Source: Gammaproteobacteria bacterium
GTDB lineage: Bacteria > Pseudomonadota > Gammaproteobacteria > GCA-001735895
Length of the DNA stretch: 16,517 nucleotides
Direction of reading: 5' to 3'
Assembly: GCA_024763185.1 (NCBI GenBank)
Contig: JANTFY010000023.1
Location: forward strand, 1 to 16,517
Below, one piece after another: positions 8,434 to 15,788 of this stretch. The first letter of the stretch is position 1. Each line of letters begins with the position of its first letter. The translations under genes were made by a program, and so were the position numbers. The notes under the pieces are model-generated. The model made no database searches. It worked only from the letters and a program-made list of their open reading frames with translations, and was not told where the DNA came from.

Positions 8434-9316
8434 GGTCGCCTCCCTGACGATGCTTTTGAATACGAGTGCCATAACTTTGTGATACCCGATCAAAAATAAT
8501 GGCCAGGGCAACGATAGCCAGGCCGTTCATCAGGCCCAGCGCCAGGTACTGATTGGAAATGGCACGTAACACCGGCACGCCAAGGCCAGCCACACCAATC
8601 ATCGAGGCAATCACCACCATCGACAGCGCCATCATGATGGTCTGGTTAATGCCGGCAAAAATATTGGGCAGGGCCAGCGGTATCTGCACGCCGAACAGTT
8701 TTTGCAAATAACTCGCCCCAAACGCATCGGCCGCCTCCAGCGCTTCTTTTTCCACCAGGCGGATGCCCAGGTTGGTCAGGCGCACAATCGGCGGAATGGC
8801 ATAAATACTGACCGCAATCAGACCGGGCACCTTACCGATACCCAGCAACATCACCACCGGAATCAGGTAAACAAAGGCAGGAATGGTTTGCATGATATCC
8901 AGCACCGGGGTCACGACTGCCTGGACTCTATTTGAACGGGCCATCATTACACCGAGAGGAATACCCAGCGAGATACACAAGACAGTGGCGACTGAAATAA
9001 TGGCCAGCGTTGACATCAGGTCTTCCCACATGCCGAAATAACCGATCACCAGGAAGGACAGCACACTGCCCACGGTAACTTTTATACTTTTGGAACCCAG
9101 CCAGGCGATTCCGCCGATGATCAGGATGATAATAGGCCAGGGTGTCGAAAGCAGTAATTTTTCAAACCACACCATGAAACCCAGCAATGGATCAAAAAAG
9201 CCCTCGATCGCCTCGCCGTAGGATCGTGTGAATTCACGGAATCCACCATCGATCATTTTTTTCAAATCGCGTAAATCACTACGCCCCATGGATGGAAATT
9301 CTTCAAGAAACTCCAT
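8426..9316 (-). CDS. proW: Glycine betaine/proline ABC transporter permease (ProW/OpuAB family)
   Basis: Inner-membrane permease of the quaternary amine importer. The 296-residue product has a cytosolic or amphipathic N-terminus of about 55 residues followed by six to seven hydrophobic segments. The family hallmark MQTIPAFVYLIP is at 142-153, and the EAA loop that docks on the ATPase is at 192-212 (EAADAFGASYLQKLFG). The stop codon overlaps the proV start by 8 bases. Upstream, 116 bases separate it from proX, and that gap holds a strong intrinsic terminator hairpin. proW expression may thus depend on read-through from proX or on an unseen promoter. No anomaly in the coding sequence. Confidence 0.95.
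   Translation of the reverse strand: MEFLEEFPSMGRSDLRDLKKMIDGGFREFTRSYGEAIEGFFDPLLGFMVWFEKLLLSTPWPIIILIIGGIAWLGSKSIKVTVGSVLSFLVIGYFGMWEDLMSTLAIISVATVLCISLGIPLGVMMARSNRVQAVVTPVLDIMQTIPAFVYLIPVVMLLGIGKVPGLIAVSIYAIPPIVRLTNLGIRLVEKEALEAADAFGASYLQKLFGVQIPLALPNIFAGINQTIMMALSMVVIASMIGVAGLGVPVLRAISNQYLALGLMNGLAIVALAIIFDRVSQSYGTRIQKHRQGGDHV
8439..8445 (-). promoter_or_regulatory. Strong ribosome binding site that fixes the proV start
   Basis: Minus-strand AGGGAGG lies 5 bases before the ATG at 8433, inside the end of proW. It is the best Shine-Dalgarno match near this gene and decides against the upstream ATG at 8511. Confidence 0.75.
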
Positions 9317-9351
9317 AACAGCCTCAATTCAGTTAATGGCAGTGATGCAGG

Positions 9352-9379
9352 AAAAAAAACCCACAGCTGGGTGGGTTTT
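9352..9379 (-). terminator. Intrinsic terminator/attenuator between proX and proW
   Basis: On the minus strand AAAACCCAC (9379-9371), loop CCAGCT, then GTGGGTTTT (9364-9356) make a perfect 9-bp stem that runs into an unbroken T tract to 9352. This is a textbook Rho-independent terminator for transcripts leaving proX. It lies inside the proXWV unit, so it probably makes proX mRNA more abundant than proWV mRNA. In the plus direction the T tract is poor. Confidence 0.85.
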
Positions 9380-9432
9380 AGTTTGCAGATCAAATTTCAT
9401 GGTGGGGTTGACTGGTCAGTTGAAACAAAAAA

Positions 9433-10443
9433 TCAGTTCAACGACTTTACAACTTTTTTGGCGACGTCTGCGGGTACCCATTTTTGCCACACTTTTTCCT
9501 GAGTCAGCAGAAACTCAATGGCAGCATCTTCACCTGACGCCTGATTATCGCCCATGTAAACCAGCATGCTGTTCATAACATCACCCGGAAATACACGGTT
9601 CTTCAAATAATCGGTAACGGCCTTGCCACCACTCTTTTTCATTTTATCGGTAATAATGGTTTGTACTTCCGACTTGGTCCAGGATGTGGGTTTGGGATCG
9701 GCACAATCCTGCTCGGATTTGACGATACAATTGTCCCAATTATCACTGCCGGCAAAAGGCACGCCATAAGGCACCTTGACCATCTTGTATTTACCAATCA
9801 TCGCGGTGGGAGACCAGTAATACCCAAACCAGTTATTGCCACGTTCAACGGCCTTGGACATGGAGCCATCCAGTCCGGCTGCAGAACCCGGGTCTACCAG
9901 CTTCCAGCCTTTTTTCTCCATTTCGAAAGCACGGAACAAATTGGCATTGGCCAACTGGCAGCCCCAACCGGCCGGGCAGGTCACGAAAGCCCCCTTGGAA
10001 GGGTCTTCCTTGTCTGGAAACAACTCGGGATGTTGCAGAATATCCAGCACGGTTTTCAATTCAGGATGATCCTTGGCCGTTTTGGGGGTAATCCACCAGC
10101 CTTCACCCAAATCGGTAATAGGGCCGGAATTGACCGAATGCAGGGTACCTGCATCCATGGCCTTTTTGAGTGGCTCGCGCACCGAGTTGGTCCACATTTC
10201 CGGAGCCACATCAGGCTGGCCTTTTTCATTCATGGAAGCAAAGGTTGTTTGCGTGGCACCCGGTACCAGCGCGACATCACAGCCATAACCTTCTTTGAGA
10301 ATGATTTTGTCGACATTGGCCATCAGCTCGGCCGAGGCCCAGTTCATTTCAGAAATAGACACAGAACCGCAATTGGCGGCAAAAACAGGTAGGGAGAAAA
10401 GAGAAAGGGCAGCCATTGCCCCTAATTTTTTTATAGTTTGCAT
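9433..10443 (-). CDS. proX: Glycine betaine/quaternary amine ABC transporter substrate-binding protein (OpuAC/ProX family)
   Basis: Periplasmic binding protein delivering the solute to ProW. Residues 1-22 are a signal peptide (MQTIKKLGAMAALSLFSLPVFA) with a signal peptidase I site before ANCGS. The mature part has the OpuAC layout: SISEMNWASAELMANVDKIIL near the start, PDVAPEMWTNS around 77-87, and many Trp residues able to form an aromatic cage (W84, W116, W117, W205, W210, W236). Six Cys (25, 55, 156, 162, 239, 247) suggest up to three disulfides, unusual for the family. GTGAGG lies 4 bases before the ATG. First gene of the operon, followed by a terminator. Exact ligand (betaine, choline, proline betaine or similar) cannot be told from sequence. 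Confidence 0.9.
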   Translation of the reverse strand: MQTIKKLGAMAALSLFSLPVFAANCGSVSISEMNWASAELMANVDKIILKEGYGCDVALVPGATQTTFASMNEKGQPDVAPEMWTNSVREPLKKAMDAGTLHSVNSGPITDLGEGWWITPKTAKDHPELKTVLDILQHPELFPDKEDPSKGAFVTCPAGWGCQLANANLFRAFEMEKKGWKLVDPGSAAGLDGSMSKAVERGNNWFGYYWSPTAMIGKYKMVKVPYGVPFAGSDNWDNCIVKSEQDCADPKPTSWTKSEVQTIITDKMKKSGGKAVTDYLKNRVFPGDVMNSMLVYMGDNQASGEDAAIEFLLTQEKVWQKWVPADVAKKVVKSLN

Positions 10444-10460
10444 GTATCCTCACGGGTTCA

Positions 10461-10484
10461 TTTATACATGCCTATACATATAAA
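10461..10484. promoter_or_regulatory. AT-rich operator-like element upstream of proX
   Basis: TATACAT occurs twice at a 10-base period (10463-10469 and 10473-10479), so both copies face the same side of the helix. The whole block is also bounded by inverted arms TTTATA and TATAAA. It lies 18-41 bases before the proX ATG, where it could overlap the promoter. It may bind an osmotic or solute-responsive regulator, or simply be promoter AT-richness. Confidence 0.4.
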
Positions 10485-10519
10485 CATGGTTGACAGTGCG
10501 ATTGCAAATTTAAAGTCCC

Positions 10520-10545
10520 GATTCAACACTGATAATCTTTGAATC
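10520..10545. promoter_or_regulatory. Inverted repeat between proX and ald, possible operator
   Basis: GATTCAA (10520-10526) and its exact reverse complement TTGAATC (10539-10545) are separated by 12 bases in the divergent region. The 26-base symmetric element fits a dimeric regulator site. It is 57 bases upstream of the ald ATG and 77 upstream of proX, so it could act on either gene. The regulator is unknown. Confidence 0.4.
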
Positions 10546-10601
10546 CAAAGCCAAATCTTTTAAGCTGTATGTGGATGAACTTGCTATAAGAGGCCTTCAA
10601 C

Positions 10602-11714
10602 ATGTTAATCGGCGTACCCAAGGAAATAAAAAATAATGAGTTTCGTGTCGGCATGACACCCGAATCGGTCGCCACCGCGGTCTCACATGGCCACAAGGTC
10701 ATCGTGCAAAGCAACGCGGGCATCGGTATCGGTGCCGATGATGCCAGCTACGAAGCCGCCGGTGCAGCCGTAAAAGCCACGGCTGAAGAAATTTTCGAAC
10801 AGGCCGACATAATCGTCAAGGTTAAGGAGCCACAGTCCGCCGAACGCGCGATGCTGCATGAAGACCAGATTCTGTATACCTACCTGCACCTTGCCCCGAA
10901 CCCTGAACAGACCGCCGACCTGGTTCAATCCGGCGCCATTTGCATCGCGTACGAAACGGTGACTAATGACCAGGGCGCCCTGCCCATGCTTAAACCCATG
11001 AGCCAGGTGGCCGGCCGCCTGTCGATTCAGGCCGGTGCATTCGCGCTGGAAGAAAGCCATGGTGGCCGTGGCCTGTTACTGGGTGGTGTGCCCGGTGTTG
11101 CTCCAGCCAGAGTCGTTATCATCGGCGGTGGCGTGGTCGGATTTAATGCCGCGCAAATGGCCGTGGGCATGCAGGCCGATGTCACCATACTCGACACCAA
11201 TGACCTCGCCATCGAAAAACTCAGCAATCATTTTGGCAATACGGTAAAGGTCATTCATTCCAACAAGGCTCAGCTCGAAGATTATGTATTAAAGGCAGAC
11301 CTGGTGATCGGCTGCGTGCTGGTAACCGGCTCGGCCACACCCAAACTGGTCACCGCGGACATGCTTAAGCAAATGCAGGATGGCGCAGTGCTGGTGGACG
11401 TGGCCATCGATCAGGGCGGCTGCTTTGAAACATCGCGCCCCACCACCCACGCCGAGCCGACTTTTATTCTTGATGGCATCGTGCACTATTGCGTCGCCAA
11501 CATGCCGGGGGCAGTGCCACGCACCTCGACCTACGCGCTGAATAACGCCACCCTGCCGGGTTTGCTGGCACTCGCCGACAAAGGCTGGCGACAGGCGTTG
11601 GGTGATGACAAAAACCTGCGCAATGGCCTGAATGTTTGCCAGGGCAAGGTAACCTACCGTGCTGTCGCTGAGCAGCATGGTTATGAGTACGTGCCGGCGG
11701 ATTCAGTGCTCTAA
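10602..11714 (+). CDS. ald: Alanine dehydrogenase (NAD-dependent)
   Basis: Catalyses reversible oxidative deamination of L-alanine to pyruvate and ammonium with NAD+. Length of 370 residues is the family norm. Conserved ligands are in register: R15 (NEFRVGMTP), K75 (VKVKEPQ) and H96 (YTYLHLAP) for pyruvate/alanine. The NAD-binding Rossmann motif IIGGGVVGFNAAQMA is near 172-186 with the acidic residue in TILDTND at its second strand, and the catalytic Asp sits in VDVAIDQGG near 270. AAGAGG lies 8 bases before the ATG, supporting the start. It is monocistronic as far as can be seen and divergent from proX, sharing a 158-base control region. In this setting it may link nitrogen/carbon balance to compatible solutes, but that is inference. 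Confidence 0.97.
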   Translation: MLIGVPKEIKNNEFRVGMTPESVATAVSHGHKVIVQSNAGIGIGADDASYEAAGAAVKATAEEIFEQADIIVKVKEPQSAERAMLHEDQILYTYLHLAPNPEQTADLVQSGAICIAYETVTNDQGALPMLKPMSQVAGRLSIQAGAFALEESHGGRGLLLGGVPGVAPARVVIIGGGVVGFNAAQMAVGMQADVTILDTNDLAIEKLSNHFGNTVKVIHSNKAQLEDYVLKADLVIGCVLVTGSATPKLVTADMLKQMQDGAVLVDVAIDQGGCFETSRPTTHAEPTFILDGIVHYCVANMPGAVPRTSTYALNNATLPGLLALADKGWRQALGDDKNLRNGLNVCQGKVTYRAVAEQHGYEYVPADSVL

Positions 11715-11872
11715 GGTCGCGTCTTTATTGAGCATTTAAGGCATTGAACTCAATACGTGCAAGCAAATATCAAAATGGCATTCCAATAATCGCCCTTAAC
11801 AACCCCGGTTATAAATTCAACGTACTCAACCTTTTATCGATTAGGTTAAACTAGGGAATCTACTTCAAACGG

Positions 11873-12550
11873 GTGACTCTGTTGTCCACACGTATTGGCC
11901 TTATCAGCGATATCCACGCCCGCTTCGAGCCGCTTAAGCAGGCCCTGGAAATCTTTGCACGGGAAAAGGTCGAGCGAATTCTATGCGCCGGTGATATCGC
12001 CGGATATTATGAAGAGCTCGATCAATGCATCACATTGCTGCAGCAATCAGGCTGCCAGACCATTCTCGGCAACCACGACCAGACTTTTCTCCAACAACAG
12101 GCTGAAACCGACCATCACGCTGTCGATTTTCTATCCAACCTGCCAACCAGTCTGCAATTCACGGTTGAAGATCAATCTCTGTATATGGTTCATGCCGAAC
12201 CCCCTGATCTTCTTCACGGCGGTATCAAGTTACTGAATCAAAAGGGTGGGCTCATCGCTTCTCGACAACAATCCTGGAGTGAGCAATTAAAACATTTTGA
12301 CCACGATATTTTAATCGTCGGCCACACCCACCAGGTTTACGCTTTGCCACTGGGTAAAGTATTTGTTATCAACCCCGGCAGTTCCGCCTTTAACCACAGC
12401 TGCATGGTATTAGACCTGCCCGAGATGCAGGTAAAAACTTTTGCGCTTGAAAACAAATCGATTATCAAGTGCTGGAATTTCAGCATGCTGTATGCCTCTG
12501 GAAATCCTTATCCAACCGACACCAAGACGCGCAATCCATCATCGAAATAA
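11873..12550 (+). CDS. YfcE/MJ0936-like metallophosphoesterase
   Basis: Calcineurin-like phosphoesterase that binds two metal ions. All five metal-binding blocks are present: SDIH (D13, H15), AGD (D41), GNHD (N67, H68), VH (H107) and GHTH (H151, H153). Relatives such as YfcE hydrolyse phosphodiesters; the natural substrate here is unknown. The product is 225 residues from a GTG at 11873, and a TTG at 11882 is an alternative start because neither has a clear ribosome site. The last 30-odd residues after LENKSI are low in conserved features and may be a species-specific tail. It is on the same strand as the PAP2 gene 150 bases downstream, but a possible hairpin lies between, so operon membership is uncertain. 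Confidence 0.9.
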   Translation: MTLLSTRIGLISDIHARFEPLKQALEIFAREKVERILCAGDIAGYYEELDQCITLLQQSGCQTILGNHDQTFLQQQAETDHHAVDFLSNLPTSLQFTVEDQSLYMVHAEPPDLLHGGIKLLNQKGGLIASRQQSWSEQLKHFDHDILIVGHTHQVYALPLGKVFVINPGSSAFNHSCMVLDLPEMQVKTFALENKSIIKCWNFSMLYASGNPYPTDTKTRNPSSK

Positions 12551-12554
12551 TTTC

Positions 12555-12587
12555 GGGCCAAAGCGATAAACCGATAAAAACTGGCCC
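12555..12587 (+). terminator. Possible terminator hairpin after the metallophosphoesterase gene
   Basis: GGGCCA (12555-12560) pairs with TGGCCC (12582-12587), followed only by TTTG. The loop of 21 bases contains a CGATAAA direct repeat. The stem is GC-rich but short and the T tract is weak, so termination is uncertain. Confidence 0.35.
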
Positions 12588-12689
12588 TTTGCCGGAAACA
12601 TTCCAGGCCACCGTCTCAAGCATCTGTTTTATCAAGGTTAATAACCGTTTTGTAATATTAAATGTTTACAGTTTCCTCGTACTATCTGC

Positions 12690-12694
12690 AGGAG
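12690..12694 (+). promoter_or_regulatory. Ribosome binding site that fixes the PAP2 gene start
   Basis: AGGAG lies 6 bases before the ATG at 12701. The in-frame ATG at 12662 has no such site, and its extra 13 residues show no family resemblance. Confidence 0.75.
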
Positions 12695-12700
12695 ACTGTC

Positions 12701-13222
12701 ATGAATAGAATGCTTGGCCCCTTGTTGAGATTTGACCAGAAAAGTTTTTTTTATGTTTTTAACCTCGCGGACCAGTTCAACATAACCGCACCGGCAAAAT
12801 CTTTTTCGCGCCTGGGTGATGGTTATCTTTATGCCATTATCGCACTGACCATTTACCTGGTGGATGTTGAAAATGGCGAGTTGTTTGTTACCTGTGGCCT
12901 GCTGGCTTTTGCCATCGAATTACCACTTTACCTGTTTTTGAAACATACCATTCGCCGCCCCCGGCCTACACCGTCTATCGATGGCCTGAAAAAACGGCAC
13001 CAGGCCTCCGATGAATTCAGCCTGCCTTCAGGTCATACCGCGGCCGCGTTTTTGTTTGCCACTGTGCTGTCATGGTTTTACCCGTCATTTTTTATGCTGT
13101 TTTTTTCCGTGGCCGGACTGATTGGCCTGTCTCGCGTGTTGCTGGGTGTGCATTACCCGTCAGACATCGCAGCCGGCATTCTGCTCGGTTGCAGCGCGGC
13201 CTTTATTGCCCTGCCATTTTGA
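12701..13222 (+). CDS. PAP2-family membrane phosphatase
   Basis: Integral-membrane phosphatase of the PAP2/undecaprenyl-pyrophosphate phosphatase superfamily; 173 residues. The three signature blocks are complete: KX6RP (K81 to R88-P89), PSGH (109-112) and SRX5HX3D (S144, R145, H151, D155), so it should be active. About five to six hydrophobic segments are present. By family it removes phosphate from a lipid phosphate or pyrophosphate in the membrane, such as phosphatidate or undecaprenyl pyrophosphate; the substrate cannot be told. The chosen ATG has AGGAG upstream. It ends 6 bases before a glycosyltransferase gene, which suggests a shared role in building an envelope lipid or glycan. No signal peptide beyond the first membrane segment. 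Confidence 0.93.
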   Translation: MNRMLGPLLRFDQKSFFYVFNLADQFNITAPAKSFSRLGDGYLYAIIALTIYLVDVENGELFVTCGLLAFAIELPLYLFLKHTIRRPRPTPSIDGLKKRHQASDEFSLPSGHTAAAFLFATVLSWFYPSFFMLFFSVAGLIGLSRVLLGVHYPSDIAAGILLGCSAAFIALPF

Positions 13223-13228
13223 ACAGCC

Positions 13229-14302
13229 ATGAAGATACTCTATGGTGTCCAGGGTACGGGTAATGGTCATACAACCCGCGCGCGCATGATGGCAGAAGAA
13301 TTGAAGCAACACGATGTCAGCGTGGATTATCTGTTTAGCGGCAAGGATGAAACCTATTTCAATATGGAGGTTTTTGGCGATTACCGCAGCCTGCCCGGTT
13401 TAAGCTTTGTTGTCGAAAACGGGCAGGTCAATTATCTGAAAACGATCACAAGAAACAATCCGGTGAAATTTTACAAGGATTTGAAGGCACTGGACCTTGC
13501 GCAGTATGACCTGGTCATCAATGACTTTGAACCCATCTCGGCGTGGGCCGCAAAGCTGCAGAAAATACCCTGTGTCGGACTGTCCCATCAAAATGCCTTT
13601 CGATACAAGGTACCTGTTCGCGGTAACAACCCGATCGCAAGCCTGATCCTGAAATGGTTCGCGCCCGCCGATTTTCATATTGCCTTTCACTGGTCACACT
13701 TCAACCAGCCTATCCTGCCGCCCATGATCAACACCAGCCTGCACAAGGTCCCGGTTAACGAGCGAAAAATTCTGGTCTACCTGCCCTTTCTCCAACAAAC
13801 TGAATTTCATGATGTATTTCATCGATTTCCCGGTTACGATTTTGTTCAATACCATCCTGTAATAAACCAAAGCAGCAGGGGTAATGTACATGGCAATCTG
13901 CTCAGCCGGGAAAACTTCCTGCAAGATTTCTCGGATTGCGCCGGCATTATCTGCAGCGCCGGTTTTGGCTTATGCAGCGAGGCTCTTCATTATGGTAAAA
14001 AGCTGCTGGTGATGCCATTACAGGGTCAGATGGAACAATTGTCCAACGCCGCGGCCTTGCAACAATTAGCATACGGCACGGTGGTTGAAAGGTTAAACCG
14101 AAAAAACCTCGAACAATGGCTCAACTCTGCAAAACCTAATCCTGTTAAGTTTCCGAACGTAGCCAAAGCGCTGGCACTATGGATAGTCGAAGGCCGAAAA
14201 CAAAGCATCAGCGAGCTCAGTAAACTACTGTGGTCTGTCCCCCATGGCTGTGGCATGGACAATTTATCGACAACCATCGATTTAGAAACACAGCAACTAT
14301 AA
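13229..14302 (+). CDS. MJ1255/VC2487-family glycosyltransferase
   Basis: A 357-residue GT-B-like protein resembling MurG and the MJ1255/VC2487 group. The N-terminus KILYGVQGTGNGHTTRARMM carries the glycine-rich GNGH loop (11-14), NDFEP is at 98-102, and LSHQNAF at 119-124 follows as in this group. The second domain has SAGFGLCSEALHYGKKLLVMPLQGQMEQ near 243-270, which aligns with the sugar-nucleotide binding part of GT28-like enzymes. No clear ribosome site precedes the ATG, so coupling to the PAP2 gene 6 bases upstream is likely. Donor and acceptor are unknown; a lipid-linked or envelope glycan is inferred from the PAP2 neighbour. Family assignment is by recognition, not search. Confidence 0.82.
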   Translation: MKILYGVQGTGNGHTTRARMMAEELKQHDVSVDYLFSGKDETYFNMEVFGDYRSLPGLSFVVENGQVNYLKTITRNNPVKFYKDLKALDLAQYDLVINDFEPISAWAAKLQKIPCVGLSHQNAFRYKVPVRGNNPIASLILKWFAPADFHIAFHWSHFNQPILPPMINTSLHKVPVNERKILVYLPFLQQTEFHDVFHRFPGYDFVQYHPVINQSSRGNVHGNLLSRENFLQDFSDCAGIICSAGFGLCSEALHYGKKLLVMPLQGQMEQLSNAAALQQLAYGTVVERLNRKNLEQWLNSAKPNPVKFPNVAKALALWIVEGRKQSISELSKLLWSVPHGCGMDNLSTTIDLETQQL

Positions 14303-14316
14303 AGGCAGGGCATAAT

Positions 14317-14340
14317 ACAAAGACCGGGGATACTCTTTGT
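14317..14340 (+). terminator. Possible terminator after the glycosyltransferase gene
   Basis: ACAAAGA (14317-14323) pairs exactly with TCTTTGT (14334-14340) around a 10-base loop, 15 bases after the stop codon. It is followed by TGTTCGTGCTTGTT, T-rich but broken. The stem is AT-rich, so strength is doubtful. Confidence 0.35.
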
Positions 14341-14620
14341 TGTTCGTGCTTGTTGAATACTTTTTCAGAGCCCTAAGAACATTTCCGGACGCCCTCAACA
14401 CCGTGCCTAAGCTCTTTTGCAATCCAGTCCGGCTCGTTGATCGCGACTCTTTTCGTCACGCAGACAACCCGCACACTCGGCCACGCCTACCAAGGTAGCC
14501 TCAACTACAAACATCGATTGTAAATTCACACTTGTGATGTGAGGTGGCTGCGTTTATCCTTTATGCATCAGCTTGTCCAATAGCATAATGAATATTGTGC
14601 GAAGCGGATAAAAATGATCC

Positions 14621-14649
14621 TTGATAACCCCTTTAAATCGATTAATATT
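14621..14649 (+). promoter_or_regulatory. Candidate promoter of the CNNM/CBS protein gene
   Basis: TTGATA (5 of 6 to the -35 consensus) and AATATT (4 of 6 to the -10 consensus) are 17 bases apart, about 75 bases before the ATG. It is the best pair in the intergenic stretch but not strong. Confidence 0.35.
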
Positions 14650-14725
14650 GTTATCCACCTATTATTGCCCGCATACCCTGTGGCTTTCTTGAATCCCCCT
14701 CCTTTGCTCTGATCCAAATGCTGTC

Positions 14726-15784
14726 ATGACCCTGCTATTTATCTATCTTGCTATTGCCATCGGTATTTCGTTTATGTGCTCGATACTCGAGGCAGTATTA
14801 CTGTCAATCACCCCGAGCCATGTCGAAAACCTTTCCTCCACGCGACCGAAAGCCGCTGCCCGTATCACCCGGGTACGCGAACGGCTGGATGAATCTCTGG
14901 CCGCTATCCTGATCCTGAATACCTTTGCCCACACTATGGGAGCGGCTGGCGTGGGTTCCCAGGCGCTGCAAATTTTTGGCCAGCAATGGGAGACGCTGAC
15001 CGCGGTATTGTTAACTTTGGCCATACTTTATTTTTCCGAGATCATTCCCAAGACCCTCGGAGCGACCTTCTGGCGGCCATTGGCGGCACCCTGTGCGACA
15101 TTGATCAGCTGGCTGGTAAAACTGGTCTACCCGCTGGTCTGGCTGGCCACTCGCCTGACCCGGGCTTTCAAGAAGGGCCATGATAACGAGGTGACGCGCG
15201 AGGAAATCATTGCCATGGCTTCACTCGGGCTCAAAGACGGAACCCTGTTCTCACAGGAGAATGAATACCTGGCCAATGCACTGTCGTTACGGGAAATTCT
15301 GACCGAGGAAGTTCTGACCCCGCGTACCGTGGTGCATATGCTGGCTCAGGATCTCACGGTCAGTGAAGCCCTGGAGATCAGCGAGAGCAAACGTTTTTCT
15401 CGCATGCCGATATATGGCAAGGATATCGACGATATTACGGGCAAGGTGCTGAGAAATGTTCTTTACGAGGCCGAGCGTGAAGGCCATGGCGCGGATCCTG
15501 TGAGTGGACATGCCGAGTCGATCGAACGGGTATCGGAAAAGCTGCCGGTTCAGCATCTACTGGACAAGTTCATCAAGAACCGGGCGCACCTGTTCCTGGT
15601 TGAGGATGAATTTGGCCAGACTGCCGGCATCGTAACCCTCGAAGATGCCATCGAAACCCTGCTCGGGCGTGAGATCGTTGACGAGAGCGACGAGGTCGCC
15701 GATATGCAAGAACTCGCGCGCGACAAATACCGCGCTCGACTGCGCGCCAGCAAACAAAAACCTGCGTCAGGTGTTGATCACTAA
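14726..15784 (+). CDS. CNNM (DUF21) and CBS-domain membrane protein, HlyC/CorC-like
   Basis: A 352-residue protein of the CorB/CorC/CNNM group, implicated in divalent cation (Mg2+/Co2+) transport or efflux. Residues 1-145 form the CNNM membrane domain: an N-terminal segment with SFMCSILEAVLLSITP, the LNTFAHTMGAAGVG stretch and the conserved SEIIPKTLG (104-112). A linker helix with EVTREEIIAMASLGLKDGTL follows. Residues 195-315 carry a paired CBS (Bateman) module, with TPRTVVHMLAQ and RFSRMPIY in the first and FLVEDEFGQTAGIVTLEDAIETLLGREIVDE closing the second. The C-terminal CorC/HlyC-associated domain of longer relatives is absent; only about 30 charged residues follow. No clear ribosome site precedes the ATG. 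The stop lies 4 bases from a convergent gene. Confidence 0.92.
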   Translation: MTLLFIYLAIAIGISFMCSILEAVLLSITPSHVENLSSTRPKAAARITRVRERLDESLAAILILNTFAHTMGAAGVGSQALQIFGQQWETLTAVLLTLAILYFSEIIPKTLGATFWRPLAAPCATLISWLVKLVYPLVWLATRLTRAFKKGHDNEVTREEIIAMASLGLKDGTLFSQENEYLANALSLREILTEEVLTPRTVVHMLAQDLTVSEALEISESKRFSRMPIYGKDIDDITGKVLRNVLYEAEREGHGADPVSGHAESIERVSEKLPVQHLLDKFIKNRAHLFLVEDEFGQTAGIVTLEDAIETLLGREIVDESDEVADMQELARDKYRARLRASKQKPASGVDH

Positions 15785-15788
15785 ACGC

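Larger units (their letters stand above)
14303..14725. other. Intergenic stretch without a recognisable gene
   Basis: No open frame with protein-like composition or start site was found on either strand, and no tRNA or known riboswitch pattern. It holds a possible terminator at 14317-14340, a short perfect symmetry CTACC-AA-GGTAG at 14487-14498, TCACA/TGTGA symmetries at 14526-14542, and a candidate promoter at 14621-14649. A small RNA cannot be excluded. Confidence 0.6.

Noticed and set aside
8434..8511. N-terminal extension of ProV to an ATG at 8511
   Set aside because: It lies inside proW, and a strong AGGGAGG sits right before the ATG at 8433 where family similarity begins.
9661..10392. 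Plus-strand open frame of 243 codons inside proX
   Set aside because: It is the antisense shadow of a clear signal-peptide-bearing binding protein and shows no recognisable domain.
10581..10593. TATAAG as a -10 box for ald
   Set aside because: It overlaps the Shine-Dalgarno sequence and lacks a -35 partner at 16-18 bases, so the transcript would lose its ribosome site.
14526..14542. CRP-like site (TCACA and TGTGA half-sites)
   Set aside because: The half-sites are in the wrong order and spacing for TGTGA-N6-TCACA.
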